NCBI GenBank assembly: GCA_019753125.1
Contig: JAIELH010000003.1
Coordinates: 1-64,000, forward strand
Length of the DNA stretch: 64,000 bases
From: Gallionellaceae bacterium
Lineage (GTDB): Bacteria; Pseudomonadota; Gammaproteobacteria; Burkholderiales; Gallionellaceae
Direction of reading: 5' to 3'
Part shown: positions 39,118-48,218 of the stretch, one piece after another
Layout: every line of letters starts with the position of its first letter
Numbering within the stretch: position 1 is the first letter of the stretch
Made by a program: the position numbers and the translations under genes
The notes under the pieces: model-generated
What the model saw: only the letters and a program-made list of their open reading frames with translations
What the model was told of the DNA's origin: nothing
The model's database searches: none

Positions 39118-39213
39118 TGCCCGCCGCGCTGCAAGGCCTGTTGCTGGACGGCGTTTATCCCGATCATCATCCTGTTTTTTTGTTCATGGCGCTGGTGGAA
39201 GACAGTGGCTACA
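39118..39213 (+). pseudogene. Fragment of a second feoB
   Basis: About 95 bp encode LPA.LQGLLLDGVY, then, after a deletion of some 30 bp, the equivalent of IIILFFLFMAMVEDSGY in another frame. It matches feoB of this window near 34348-34465 but is diverged. No start, no end and a frameshift: a relic. The rest of 38979-39250 shows nothing I can name. Confidence 0.7.
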
Positions 39214-39252
39214 GGAATCTGTCCAGCACTTCCTGTTGGTGGATCGGCTGAA

Positions 39253-39538
39253 TCGAAGAAGTTACAGGCGTAAATTGCCAAGAGTCTTCACGAGAAAAAT
39301 TATTAAAGCCACTCCGAGACACATTGGCTGAGGCAATTGAATTAAATCGTGCCGATGCGCTGGAATCCGTCGGCGATAATTTTGAGGAGCTATCCATTGC
39401 CGTATGAAGCGGCGAGATTTACTGGCACATCTCACTACACATGGCTGCGAGTTGCCGGTTTTGAGGAGATCGTGCAGGCTTGCAAAACGGCCGAAATTCA
39501 TCACCAACATCACAGCCTCATCATGGATGATGATGTGA
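39253..39538 (+). pseudogene. Remnant of a HicB-HicA-like toxin-antitoxin pair
   Basis: A frame ending at 39407 reads LRDTLAEAIELNRADALES and VGDNFEELSIAV, like the C-terminal part of HicB antitoxins. It overlaps by ATGA a 44-codon frame starting MKRRDLLAHLTTHGCEL, the typical HicA N-terminus, after which the match is lost (no LREG.HS and no WW segment). The antitoxin lacks its N-terminal half. Family call rests on short motifs, so treat as tentative. Confidence 0.45.
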
Positions 39539-39584
39539 GCCTGAATGTTTCTTTTATTCGCCCCTGTTTGTTTCCAACCGGCCC

Positions 39585-40865
39585 TCAATTGATTTGCGCA
39601 ACTTTCTGCCTGGATAACGCCGGGTTCTGCGCGAAGTAGCGTTTGACGCCGCCCAGGATCGCATTGGCCAGTTTCATCTGGTAATCCTCGTCGTTCAGGC
39701 GGCGCTCCTCGTTGGGATTGCTGATGAAGGCGGTCTCCACCAGTATTGACGGGATATCGGGCGACTTCAGCACCGCAAACCCGGCCTGCTCGACATGACC
39801 GCGATGCAGGTTGTTGATATCGCCCAGTTCGTTCAGCACATGCTTGGCGAGCTTCATGCTGTCGTTGATCGTGGCGGTCTGCGATAAATCGAGTAGCGTA
39901 CGCGCCAGATAGGGGTCTTTTACCGCAATGTTCACGCCGCCGATCAGGTCGGCCTCATTTTCCTTCTTGGCCAGCCAGCGTGCCGCCGTGCTGGTCGCAC
40001 CATGCTCGGATAGCGCAAACACCGACGAGCCGCGCGCATCCGGCTTGATGAAGGCGTCCGCATGGATCGAAATGAACAGATCTGCATTGACCTTGCGCGC
40101 CTTGGTGACGCGGCCGATCAACGGGATGAAATAGTCGCCGTCGCGGATCAGCACACCGCGCATATTCGGCGTGCTGTCCACCAGCGCTTTTACCTTGTGC
40201 GCAATCGCCAGCGTGACATCTTTTTCGCGGGAACCCTGCCTGCCGCGCGCGCCCGGGTCTTCGCCGCCATGCCCCGCATCGATCGCAATGATCAGCGTGC
40301 GGGCGCGCAACTCGGGCAGATTGGATGCTATTGCGGCAGGCTTGGCTTTTTCCTCTGCGTGAGGTTCTTCCGTGGCCGGTCTTGCCGCCGCAGGTGCACT
40401 GGCGGCTTCCGGCGTGGATACCTTCGGTTCGAGCAGCGCCATCAGCGGGTCGGCTGCCTGGGCCGGGTACACGTCCAGTACCAGGCGATAGCCGTATTCG
40501 CCGATTGGTTTGAGAATAAACAACTGTGGCTTCACCGCGCTCTTCAAATCGAATACCAACCGCACCACACCGGGCTTGAAGCGCCCGATGCGCACGCTCC
40601 TGATATAGGGGTCGGCGCTGCCAATCTTGCCGGACAACTCTTTCAGCGCATCGCTGATCTCGACATCCTCCAGATCGATGACCAGGCGATCCGGGTTGTC
40701 GAGGGTAAACATCTTGTAGTTGATCGCCTGCCTGGATTCCAGCGTCAGGCGCGTGTAATCCTGCGCCGGCCAGGCGCGCGCCGAACTGATCGCAATCGCG
40801 GCATGCGCCGCCGGCAGCCACGGCAGGAGCAGGGCAAATGCCATCGTGGCGAAGGTGCGGCTCAT
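39585..40865 (-). CDS. amiC: N-acetylmuramoyl-L-alanine amidase, AmiC-type
   Basis: Cleaves septal peptidoglycan in the periplasm. 426 aa: signal peptide (cleavage near residue 22, AHA/AIA), AMIN domain (residues 25-125), Pro/Ala linker, and a zinc amidase_3 domain with AIDAGHGGEDPGARG, GSREKDVTL, ISIHADAF and the active glutamate in SILVETAFISN. ATG at 40865 overlaps tsaE by ATGA. Its likely activator NlpD is encoded at 45587. Confidence 0.93.
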   Translation of the reverse strand: MSRTFATMAFALLLPWLPAAHAAIAISSARAWPAQDYTRLTLESRQAINYKMFTLDNPDRLVIDLEDVEISDALKELSGKIGSADPYIRSVRIGRFKPGVVRLVFDLKSAVKPQLFILKPIGEYGYRLVLDVYPAQAADPLMALLEPKVSTPEAASAPAAARPATEEPHAEEKAKPAAIASNLPELRARTLIIAIDAGHGGEDPGARGRQGSREKDVTLAIAHKVKALVDSTPNMRGVLIRDGDYFIPLIGRVTKARKVNADLFISIHADAFIKPDARGSSVFALSEHGATSTAARWLAKKENEADLIGGVNIAVKDPYLARTLLDLSQTATINDSMKLAKHVLNELGDINNLHRGHVEQAGFAVLKSPDIPSILVETAFISNPNEERRLNDEDYQMKLANAILGGVKRYFAQNPALSRQKVAQIN

Positions 40866-41458
40866 TCCTTGAGCAGCCTTATGCATTGCCTGCCCGTTTC
40901 GGTATTGGCATGAAGCTCGATCTGGCGGCCATGCGCCAGAATGCTGAAAACGATTTCCAGATCGGCTGGCGGAGCCAGCTCCTGTGCCTTTTCCGGCCAT
41001 TCGATAAGAAAGACATTGCGCCCGTCAAATTCGTCGCGGAATCCGGCTGACTCCCATTCTTCGGCGTCGTGCATACGATACAGGTCGAAATGCAGCAGGT
41101 TCAGTCCGCCGGCATGATAGGACTCGACCAGCGTATAGGTGGGACTTTTCACGCGCCCGGTGTGGCCCAGCGCATTTAATACGCCGCGCACGAACGTGGT
41201 TTTGCCCGCTCCCAGATCGCCGCGCAGATAAATCACGATGCCGGGTTTGAGCAGTGTGGCGAGGCGTTGCGCCAGTGCCAGGGTCGTATTTTCATCGGCT
41301 GCAAAAAATGCAAAATTCGCGCAGCGATCGTTCGTTCCCTCTCCCTTTGGGGGATAACCAGCGACTTGCCCGCTTGCGGGCTTAGTCGAATGGCTAGTAG
41401 TCCCATCAGGGTTAGGGTGGGGGACGGACATGGCAGTTTTCATTATCAGATTTGCCAT
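40862..41458 (-). CDS. tsaE: tRNA threonylcarbamoyladenosine synthesis ATPase TsaE, with repeat-derived N-terminus
   Basis: P-loop ATPase of the t6A tRNA modification complex. From residue 40 on it is a normal TsaE: ALAQRLATLLKPG, GDLGAGKTTFVRG, RVKSPTYTLVE, HFDLYR and LIEWPEKA. Every usable start (41458, 41443 or 41431) lies upstream of a repeat whose translation (DGTTSHSTKPASGQVAGYP) becomes part of the protein, so the N-terminal extension is mobile-repeat derived. Operon with amiC; divergent from queG, whose start is 32 bp away. Confidence 0.93.
   Translation of the reverse strand: MANLIMKTAMSVPHPNPDGTTSHSTKPASGQVAGYPPKGEGTNDRCANFAFFAADENTTLALAQRLATLLKPGIVIYLRGDLGAGKTTFVRGVLNALGHTGRVKSPTYTLVESYHAGGLNLLHFDLYRMHDAEEWESAGFRDEFDGRNVFLIEWPEKAQELAPPADLEIVFSILAHGRQIELHANTETGRQCIRLLKE
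41343..41427. repeat. Dispersed palindromic repeat in the 5' end of tsaE
   Basis: Bounded by CCCTTTGGGGG and GGGTTAGGGTGGGGG runs, with an inner palindrome CCCGCTTGCGGG. A 27-bp stretch (41383-41409, TAGTCGAATGGCTAGTAGTC...) is also found, with two mismatches, inside the MITE at 32554-32580, preceded in both by ATAACCAGC.ACTTG. This makes it a repeat family of at least two copies here. Confidence 0.7.
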
Positions 41459-41490
41459 GTCCGCAGGCTGATTCGGCTATTATCGGTGCT

Positions 41491-42564
41491 ATGCAAAACA
41501 TCCATCCTCAACAGGTTGACTACGACACGCTGGCAGCCCGCATCCGCAACTGGGCGCACGAGTTCGGCTTCCAGGCCGTCGGCATCAGCGACACCGATCT
41601 TTCTGGAGCAGAAAAAGGTCTGCTCGAATGGCTGGGGCAGGGGATGCACGGCGAGATGGATTATATGGCAAAACATGGCGTGAAACGCAGCCGCCCGGCG
41701 GAGCTCCTGCCGGGCACATTGCGGATCATTTCGCTACGGATGAACTGCACGCCGCCGAATGCGCGCGATGGCTGGCAGGTGTTGCGGGATGGCGAGCGCG
41801 CCTTCATCTCGCGTTATGCGCTGGGGCGCGATTACCACAAGGTGTTGCGCAACCGCTTGGCGAAACTCGCCGAAAAGATCCGTGCCGAAACCGCCGAATT
41901 CAACGGGCGCGTATTTACCGACAGCGCGCCGGTCATGGAGGTGGAGCTGGCGCGCAAGGCCGGGATTGGCTGGCGCGGCAAGCATGCGTTGCTGCTATCG
42001 CGCGGGCACGGATCATGGTTTTTTCTCGGCGAAATCTATCTGAATCTGCCGCTGCCGGTCGACAAGCCGCAACAAGGCCATTGTGGGAGCTGCACGCGCT
42101 GTATCGAGGTATGCCCGACCCGGGCCATTATCGCGCCATATCGCCTCGATGCGCGCCGCTGCATTTCCTATCTGACGATCGAGTTCAAGGGCAGCATCCC
42201 GATGGAGTTCCGCCCACTGATCGGCAACCGCATCTACGGCTGCGACGACTGCCAGATGGTCTGCCCGTGGAACAGCTTTGCGCAGGCCAGCGTCGAGCCG
42301 GATTTTGCCGTGCGCCACCGGCTGGATGATGCCGGGTTGGTCGAATTGTTCGCGTGGGATGAGGATCAGTTCAACAGCAAGCTGGCAGGCAGCGCGATCT
42401 ACCGGATCGGCCACGAACAATGGTTGCGCAACATCGCCGTTGCGCTGGGAAATGCGCCTCGCAGCGAGGCAGTGATTGCGGCATTGAAGTCGCGTGCCGA
42501 TCACCCGTCCGGACTGGTGCGCGAACATGTAGCTTGGGCGCTGGCACGGCACGCCGGTCAATAA
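41491..42564 (+). CDS. queG: Epoxyqueuosine reductase
   Basis: Final step of queuosine synthesis on tRNA. 357 aa: substrate domain with GMHGEMDYMAKH, two [4Fe-4S] clusters (CGSCTRCIEVCPT and CDDCQMVCPW) and a C-terminal HEAT-like helical region. Uses cobalamin. The ATG at 41491 is preferred over a more upstream start that overlaps tsaE. Shares the queuosine theme with gluQ at the window's left end. Confidence 0.95.
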   Translation: MQNIHPQQVDYDTLAARIRNWAHEFGFQAVGISDTDLSGAEKGLLEWLGQGMHGEMDYMAKHGVKRSRPAELLPGTLRIISLRMNCTPPNARDGWQVLRDGERAFISRYALGRDYHKVLRNRLAKLAEKIRAETAEFNGRVFTDSAPVMEVELARKAGIGWRGKHALLLSRGHGSWFFLGEIYLNLPLPVDKPQQGHCGSCTRCIEVCPTRAIIAPYRLDARRCISYLTIEFKGSIPMEFRPLIGNRIYGCDDCQMVCPWNSFAQASVEPDFAVRHRLDDAGLVELFAWDEDQFNSKLAGSAIYRIGHEQWLRNIAVALGNAPRSEAVIAALKSRADHPSGLVREHVAWALARHAGQ

Positions 42565-42570
42565 ACAAAC

Positions 42571-43201
42571 AGCCCACGTAGGATGGGTTGAGCAACGCGA
42601 TACCCATCAATCAAAATTCCGCCGTTCACCACAATCCAATTCAACGCTCGAATCACCCGCCCAATTTATTGGCAAAACACCTGTCTGCACGTAACGATGA
42701 AATGATGAATGCGGCCAATCGGCCACACGTGTCACCAAGCCGTGTTTGGCCGGATTGATGTGGATGTAATCGACATGCTGGGCAAAATCCGCCTCATCGC
42801 GTATGAGATGTTCCCAATATCGCCGCTGCCATATACCACGCTCACCTTTGTTTTGCCGGCTATCAGAGCGGCGCTCGCCATGTGGTAAGCCGCGCGAAAA
42901 AACTGTTTTTATCAATCGCCAGCGTAGCGCAAAATCATTGTCGCCATCAGGTAATGTCCAGATGGCGTGCATATGTTCTGGCAATACCACAATGGCATTG
43001 ACGATAAAAGGATGCCGCTCACGGGTATATTCAAAAGCGCTACGCAATAACGCAATGTGCTCGGTCAGCAAAGATAGTGAGCGATCAGCAAGGTTCAACG
43101 TAAAGAAGTAGCTGGCTCCATCAATGCGGCTGCGGCGATAGTTTGTCATGTCTGCATAATAGCGATGGGTATCGCGTTGCTCAACCCATCCTACGTGGGC
43201 T
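42571..43201. mobile_element. REP-associated transposase element (REPtron) with 38-bp inverted ends
   Basis: Perfect 38-bp inverted repeats at 42571-42608 and 43164-43201 (core GTAGGATGGGTTGAGCAACG) enclose the transposase gene. An 11-bp direct repeat AATAAACAAAC lies at 42560-42570 and again at 43220-43230, 18 bp beyond the right end. The right copy forms the stop region of the methyltransferase gene. Confidence 0.85.
42607..43149 (-). CDS. REP-associated tyrosine transposase (RAYT, TnpA_REP family)
   Basis: 180 aa single-strand transposase of the Y1 HUH class. Start MTNYRRSRIDGASYFFTLNL, the HUH-type pair in LPEHMHAIWTLP, and the C-terminal IWQRRYWEHLIRDE followed by HVDYIHINPAKHGLV with the nucleophile Tyr. 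ATG 43149 chosen; a longer frame would run through the REP repeat. Looks intact. Confidence 0.92.
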   Translation of the reverse strand: MTNYRRSRIDGASYFFTLNLADRSLSLLTEHIALLRSAFEYTRERHPFIVNAIVVLPEHMHAIWTLPDGDNDFALRWRLIKTVFSRGLPHGERRSDSRQNKGERGIWQRRYWEHLIRDEADFAQHVDYIHINPAKHGLVTRVADWPHSSFHRYVQTGVLPINWAGDSSVELDCGERRNFD

Positions 43202-43217
43202 AATGGATTAGCCGGGT

Positions 43218-44036
43218 TTAATAAACAAACCGTTCGCGCAATTCTTCCAGATTCAGCTCGCACAAAATCTGCTCCAGCCGTTCCCGTGCATTTTTTCTCG
43301 GCGCGTCCTTGTAGCTCGCGATAATCAGTTCATTTTTCATCGAGTGTTCCCATCCGACCAATTCGGTCGCCGTCACCTGGTAGCCGTGCGCTTCGAGCAG
43401 CAGGCAGCGCAGCACGTTGGTCAGGTGGCTGCCGAATTCGCGGGTGTGGATCGGATGCCGCCAGATTTCGGAGAGCGGCGTCTTGCCGAACGACTGGTTC
43501 TTGTGTTTGTTCAACATTGCCGCAACTTCGGCCTGGCAGCATGGCGCCAGCACGATGAATCTGGCCTGTTTGTGCAGCGCGAACCTGATCGCATCGTCGG
43601 TGGCGGTATTGCAGGCGTGCAGCGCGGTGACGATGTCGATCTGGCCGGGCAGTTGCGGCGAGTTGATCGATTCTTCGACCGACAGATTCAGGAATGTCAT
43701 GCGTTTAAAGCCGAGTCTTTCGGCCAGTTCGCGTGATTTGTCGACCAGCGCCTCGCGGGTTTCGATACCGTATATATGGCCGGAGGCGCGTGCTTTCAGG
43801 AACAGATCGTAGAGTATGAAACCCAGGTAGGATTTGCCGGCGCCGTGATCCACCAGTGCCAGGTCCGGTTTTTCCGCGAACACCTCTTCAAGCAGCGGCT
43901 CGATGAAACGAAACAGGTGATACACCTGCTTCAATTTGCGCCGGCTATCCTGGTTGAGTTTGCCGTCGCGCGTCAGGATATGCAGCTCCTTGAGCAGTTC
44001 GACGGATTGATTCGGATTGATTTCGGGAGTGGTCAT
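43218..44036 (-). CDS. SAM-dependent methyltransferase
   Basis: 272 aa. Motif I reads ALVDHGAGKSYLGFIL, followed by GIETREALVDKS, and later a LAPCCQAEVAAML segment typical of methyltransferases of the Methyltransf_32 group. The N-terminal 70 residues are helical. Substrate unknown, RNA being the usual guess for the group. The last codons lie inside an 11-bp direct repeat linked to the neighbouring REPtron. Monocistronic; 154 bp separate it from surE. Confidence 0.75.
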   Translation of the reverse strand: MTTPEINPNQSVELLKELHILTRDGKLNQDSRRKLKQVYHLFRFIEPLLEEVFAEKPDLALVDHGAGKSYLGFILYDLFLKARASGHIYGIETREALVDKSRELAERLGFKRMTFLNLSVEESINSPQLPGQIDIVTALHACNTATDDAIRFALHKQARFIVLAPCCQAEVAAMLNKHKNQSFGKTPLSEIWRHPIHTREFGSHLTNVLRCLLLEAHGYQVTATELVGWEHSMKNELIIASYKDAPRKNARERLEQILCELNLEELRERFVY

Positions 44037-44190
44037 GTCGGGTCGTAAAAGCGGTGAATCGGCTTATTCTACAGCGGCCGGCAGTCAAAAATGACTTTAA
44101 TCTCGCAAAGATTTTGCATATACTCCGGGGCGGATTTTTTTCAACCCCCGGCTTTGCAGCAGTTGCCAATATTCTATTCGTAACCCACCG

Positions 44191-44937
44191 ATGCGCATCC
44201 TGATCAGCAATGACGACGGCTATTTTTCGCCCGGCTTGGCGTGCCTGGCCGAACATCTTTCCAAAGTAGCGGAGATCACCGTCGTGGCTCCGGAACGGGA
44301 TCGCAGCGGTGCGAGCAATTCGCTGACGCTGGATCGCCCGCTCAGGCTGCGCCAGGCCGCCAACGGTTTCTATTACGTCAACGGCACGCCGACCGACTGC
44401 GTGCATCTGGCGGTTACCGGGATGCTGGAACAGCAGCCGGATATGGTGGTGTCCGGCATCAATGCCGGGGCCAACATGGGCGATGACACGATTTATTCCG
44501 GGACGGTCGCCGCCGCCACGGAAGGATTTCTGCTGGGCATTCCGGCGATTGCCGTTTCGCTGGTCGGCAACAAGTTCGCCTGCTACGAGACTGCCGCCAG
44601 GGTCGCCACCGGACTGGTGCAACGCTTCGCCCGGCAGACCCACAGCATGCCCTGGCTGCTCAACGTGAACGTGCCGGATGTGCCTTACGATCAACTCCGG
44701 GGCATCGAGGTGACGCGTCTCGGCAAGCGCCACAAGGCCGAGCCGGTCGTGAAGGCCAGCAACCCGCACGGCGATACCGTGTATTGGGTCGGCGCGGCGG
44801 GCAAGGCGCAGGACGCGGGGGAGGGCACCGATTTTCATGCGCTGGCGCAGCAGCGTGCCTCGCTGACGCCGCTGCAAATCGATCTCACCCAGTACAGCCA
44901 GCTCGACGCCGTGCGGGGATGGCTGGAAATACCGTGA
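44191..44937 (+). CDS. surE: 5'/3'-nucleotidase SurE
   Basis: Metal-dependent nucleotidase for stationary-phase survival. 248 aa with [40 protein letters not shown] and [12 protein letters not shown]. Overlaps pcm by GTGA, the conserved surE-pcm-nlpD order. Confidence 0.96.
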   Translation: MRILISNDDGYFSPGLACLAEHLSKVAEITVVAPERDRSGASNSLTLDRPLRLRQAANGFYYVNGTPTDCVHLAVTGMLEQQPDMVVSGINAGANMGDDTIYSGTVAAATEGFLLGIPAIAVSLVGNKFACYETAARVATGLVQRFARQTHSMPWLLNVNVPDVPYDQLRGIEVTRLGKRHKAEPVVKASNPHGDTVYWVGAAGKAQDAGEGTDFHALAQQRASLTPLQIDLTQYSQLDAVRGWLEIP

Positions 44938-45590
44938 GCACTGCACATAAAGGCATCGGCATGACTTCGCAGCGCACCCGCGCGCGCATGGTTGAACGCC
45001 TGCGCGAGCAGGGCATCAGGGACGAGGTGGTGCTTGCGGCAATGTTCGAAACACCGCGCCATCTGTTCGTCGACGAAGCATTGGCGAGCCGCGCCTACGA
45101 CGATGTGTCGCTGCCGATCAATTTCAACCAGACCATCTCCCAGCCCTACATCGTGGCGCGCATGATCGAAGTGTTGCGTGCCGGTAACCCGCTTGGCCGT
45201 GTGCTGGAAATCGGCACCGGTTGCGGCTACCAGGCCGCAGTGCTGGCGCATGTGGCGAAAGAGGTCTATACGATGGAGCGCATCCAGCCCCTGTACGAAC
45301 GCGCCAGGAAACAATTGCGCGACCTGAAGCTGCGCAATGTCAGCGTGCGTTACGCGGACGGCAGCGCCGGCCTGCCCGAGGCCGCGCCGTTCGACGGCAT
45401 CATCATGGCTGCCGCCGCGCCGACGCTGTCGGCGGCATTGCGGGAGCAGCTTGCGGTCGGTGGTAGAATGGTGTTGCCGGTCGGGATGCAGGAGCAATGG
45501 CTGTATCTGGTCGAGCGCGAAGCGGGTGGATTCCGCGAAACCCGGCTGGAACCGGTCAAATTCGTTCCGTTATTGATGGGAAAAGGATGA
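44934..45590 (+). CDS. pcm: Protein-L-isoaspartate O-methyltransferase
   Basis: Repairs isoaspartyl residues in aged proteins. 218 aa, with [32 protein letters not shown] and [16 protein letters not shown]. The start is taken as the GTG overlapping the surE stop; an ATG at 44961 is an alternative nine codons in. Overlaps nlpD by ATGA. Confidence 0.95.
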   Translation: MSTAHKGIGMTSQRTRARMVERLREQGIRDEVVLAAMFETPRHLFVDEALASRAYDDVSLPINFNQTISQPYIVARMIEVLRAGNPLGRVLEIGTGCGYQAAVLAHVAKEVYTMERIQPLYERARKQLRDLKLRNVSVRYADGSAGLPEAAPFDGIIMAAAAPTLSAALREQLAVGGRMVLPVGMQEQWLYLVEREAGGFRETRLEPVKFVPLLMGKG

Positions 45591-46525
45591 ACAGGTATTT
45601 TGTATTGCTGCTGGTTGGCATCGTGTTGGCGGGTTGCTCTTCGAGCGGACATCATGCGCCGGTCGCCGAGCACAGTGATTCCGCCAGGAAGAACGTTGCC
45701 GTGGCAAAAGTTTCTTCAGCCGATACGGCACGCAAAAAAGGCACGCATGAAAAAGATTGGCGCCCGCAGGTGTATGTCGTGCAAAAGGGCGATACGCTGT
45801 TCAGCATCGCATTCAATCACGGCCTCGATTACCACGAGCTGGCCGAATTGAACGGCATCAAAAATCCCGGTGCAATTTCTATCGGCCAGCAAATCCGCCT
45901 GCTTCCCGCAGGGGCGGCGCCTGCTGCAAGTCCTGCCCTGATTGAGAGCAAGTCGATCGAGTCGCTGGTGAAAGAGCAGCCCAAAGTGGTCAAATATCCT
46001 TATAGCGATGTGGCGCTGGCGCAGATCGACAAGGTTCAGGAACCGGCCAAATCCGATGCTGCAACACTTGCCAAGACAGAGAGCATAACCAAATCAGAAG
46101 CCAAACCGGATAGCGCGGCAAGTAATGCCGAAGATGACGGCGAAGCGGATGCGCTGGAGTGGAGTATGCCCACCAAGGGCAAGGTGCTGGCCGAGTTCTC
46201 CGAATCGGCCAACCGCAAGGGCATCGATATCGGCGGCAAGCTCGGCCAGCCGATCATCGCCAGCGCGCCGGGCAAGGTGGTGTACAGCGGCACCGGCCTG
46301 CGCGGTTACGGCAAGCTGGTCATCATCAAGCACAACAAAACCTACCTCAGCGCTTACGCGCACAACGATCAGGTGCTGGTGAAAGAAGGGCAGAGCGTCA
46401 CGCGCGGGCAGAAAATCGCCGAGATGGGCAACACCGACGCCGATCAGGTCAAGCTGCATTTCGAGGTGCGCCGCTTGGGCAAGCCGGTGGATCCCGCAAA
46501 ATACCTGCCACTCGATAAATCTTGA
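45587..46525 (+). CDS. nlpD: NlpD-like lipoprotein (LysM + degenerate LytM)
   Basis: 312 aa. Lipobox LAGC near residue 20, LysM domain ([20 protein letters not shown]) at about 60-105, linker rich in Lys/Ala/Ser, and C-terminal M23/LytM domain ([46 protein letters not shown]). The first zinc histidine is replaced (RKGIDIGG) and the final HxH reads LHF, so it is probably an amidase activator (partner AmiC) rather than an enzyme. rpoS, the usual next gene, is absent. Confidence 0.92.
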   Translation: MNRYFVLLLVGIVLAGCSSSGHHAPVAEHSDSARKNVAVAKVSSADTARKKGTHEKDWRPQVYVVQKGDTLFSIAFNHGLDYHELAELNGIKNPGAISIGQQIRLLPAGAAPAASPALIESKSIESLVKEQPKVVKYPYSDVALAQIDKVQEPAKSDAATLAKTESITKSEAKPDSAASNAEDDGEADALEWSMPTKGKVLAEFSESANRKGIDIGGKLGQPIIASAPGKVVYSGTGLRGYGKLVIIKHNKTYLSAYAHNDQVLVKEGQSVTRGQKIAEMGNTDADQVKLHFEVRRLGKPVDPAKYLPLDKS

Positions 46526-47400
46526 TTGGCCCTTCGACTGTGCTTAATGCAGGCGAAACTCTTAATACCGTCAACCACGACCGCGACAGCGCCGCGTTGC
46601 GCTACGTCTACCCGGTGGTGTCGCGCCGCGCCGGGGGCGTCTCGGTCGGTATCAACCTCAACACGAATAATGCCTGCAACTGGCGTTGCATCTACTGCCA
46701 GGTTCCCGAGCTGACGCGCGGTGCCGCGCCGCCGGTCGATCTGGCCGTTCTGGAAAATGAACTGCGTAGTTTTCTCGATGAATTGTTGCACGGCGACTTC
46801 ATGCAAAGCCGCGTCCCGGAAGGCATGCGGCGCATCAACGATATTGCGCTATCCGGCAACGGCGAACCGGCCAGCGCCGCCGAATTTCCCCAGGTTATCG
46901 AGCTGATCGGGCGTGTGCGCCGCGAAACGGCGCTGCCGGAAGCGGTGAAAACCGTGCTGATTACCAACGGCAGTCTGTTGTACCGCAGCGAGGTGCAGCA
47001 AGGCCTGCAACGCATGGCGCAACTCAACGGCGAGGTGTGGTTCAAGCTGGATCGCGCCAGTGCAGCCGGGATGCGGTTGATCAACGACACACATACCAGT
47101 ATCGAGAAGGTGCGCGACAACCTGATCACCGCGATTGCGCTGTGCCCGACCTGGCTGCAAACCTGCTGGTTTGCGCTGGACGGTGAGCTGCCCGGCAAGC
47201 GGGACGAAGATGATTATCTGGAGTTCGTTTCGGGGCTACTGCGTGACGGTCATAAACCGCAAGGGATACTGCTCTATGGTTTGGCGCGCCCTTCGCGGCA
47301 GGTGGAAGCGCCGCGCCTGTCGGCATTGTCTGCGGGAAACCTGCAAGCCTTTGCTGAACGTATCGGGCAACTCGGCTTGCAGGTCAAAGTAAATCCATAA
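46522..47400 (+). CDS. Radical SAM protein
   Basis: 292 aa. The cluster motif is CNWRCIYCQ, followed by ALSGNGEPASAAEFPQ and VLITNGSLL, and later LLYGLARPSRQVEAPRL. Fits the group of radical SAM proteins annotated as wyosine-like or of unknown function. The start is either the TTG at 46522 overlapping nlpD or a GTG at 46540. Product unknown. Confidence 0.8.
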   Translation: MIGPSTVLNAGETLNTVNHDRDSAALRYVYPVVSRRAGGVSVGINLNTNNACNWRCIYCQVPELTRGAAPPVDLAVLENELRSFLDELLHGDFMQSRVPEGMRRINDIALSGNGEPASAAEFPQVIELIGRVRRETALPEAVKTVLITNGSLLYRSEVQQGLQRMAQLNGEVWFKLDRASAAGMRLINDTHTSIEKVRDNLITAIALCPTWLQTCWFALDGELPGKRDEDDYLEFVSGLLRDGHKPQGILLYGLARPSRQVEAPRLSALSAGNLQAFAERIGQLGLQVKVNP

Positions 47401-47418
47401 GATGTTGAGAAAGCAATT

Positions 47419-47628
47419 TTAGCGTTGGCAGGTGTACATTTTGCGCAGAAACGCCTCAACATTAATTCCCCGCATCTCCGCTGGCAATGCTGGCTTTTCA
47501 TCGCAGCGCTGGTGGCAGGCCAAGTTCGGAACCCAGCCAGCATACAGGACTTCTTCGCTATAACCGGGCGCCATTGCTTCGCTGCGCTCGATCTCGTAGC
47601 TACTCATATCCATGACGAATGTTCCCAT
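47419..47628 (-). CDS. Small protein of unknown function
   Basis: 69 aa, MGTFVMDMSSYEIERSEAM at the start and VEAFLRKMYTCQR at the end. Ribosome site AGGAGG stands eight bases before the ATG at 47628, one of the best in the window. No signal peptide, helix or known motif; three Cys. The good ribosome site makes expression likely. Convergent with the radical SAM gene, 18 bp apart. Confidence 0.65.
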   Translation of the reverse strand: MGTFVMDMSSYEIERSEAMAPGYSEEVLYAGWVPNLACHQRCDEKPALPAEMRGINVEAFLRKMYTCQR

Positions 47629-47784
47629 GATAGACCTCCTGTTTTTGCGGGTTAGCACACAGTGCGCCGTCCTTGCTAACTATATCGGCATAGGCTGGAA
47701 AAAGATTAGCGTGAACTTCATCGCTCTAGTCATGATGACTTTGGTATCATGCACACCTTCCAAAAACACTCACGCATCCTTTAT

Positions 47785-47962
47785 CCTAAAAACCGCAGTT
47801 GAATGCTTGTATTGCGGTGAAAGCCCACGTGTTGTCTGGTTCTTGCGCTTTCGCTACAACTCACCTTTCGGGTGAGGTTTTTTGTAGGAGCCCGATTCAT
47901 CGGGCGATAGCAAACTGCCGAATCGCCCGATGAATCGGGCTCCTACAACTGCGGTTTTTAGG
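47785..47962. mobile_element. 178-bp MITE with 17-bp inverted ends and TTTAT duplication
   Basis: Ends CCTAAAAACCGCAGTTG (47785-47801) and its exact inverse (47946-47962), flanked on both sides by TTTAT (47780-47784 and 47963-47967). Inside are a terminator-like hairpin (stem CTCACC/GGTGAG then T-run, 47860-47883) and a nearly perfect 26-bp REP-like inverted repeat (47883-47908 and 47922-47947). Lies between the promoter-like TATCAT at 47747 and the rep fragment. Confidence 0.8.
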
Positions 47963-47990
47963 TTTATTTCTGGATGTTGAGCACAAATAA

Positions 47991-48151
47991 ATGTTGAACA
48001 AACTCAATGCGGTGCAGCGCGAAGCCGCGACTTACCTGGACGGCCCCTTGCTGGTGCTGGCCGGTGCGGGCAGCGGCAAGACACGCGTCATCACCCACAA
48101 GATCGCTTACCTGATCCAGCAGTGCGGTTATGAGGCGCGCAATATCGCGGC
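47991..48151 (+). pseudogene. Orphan 5' end of the rep helicase gene
   Basis: 161 bp that match the start of intact rep (61887-62047) with nine mismatches, mostly synonymous, including the Walker A segment [10 protein letters not shown]. The match ends abruptly at GCGGC (48151). Upstream, a TTTGGTATCATG segment is also shared with the intact copy, so part of the promoter is duplicated too. It marks the left edge of the accessory island. Confidence 0.9.
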
Positions 48152-48218
48152 ACGTCCAGTGGTGTGGGAGGGCGGCGGGGGCGCTCCGCTTCCTACCCGA
48201 TTCTTCCTTTCCGTGCCG

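Noticed and set aside
39349..39639. 96-codon frame over the hicA-like relic and the end of amiC
   Set aside because: It runs into amiC on the opposite strand and has no start signal.
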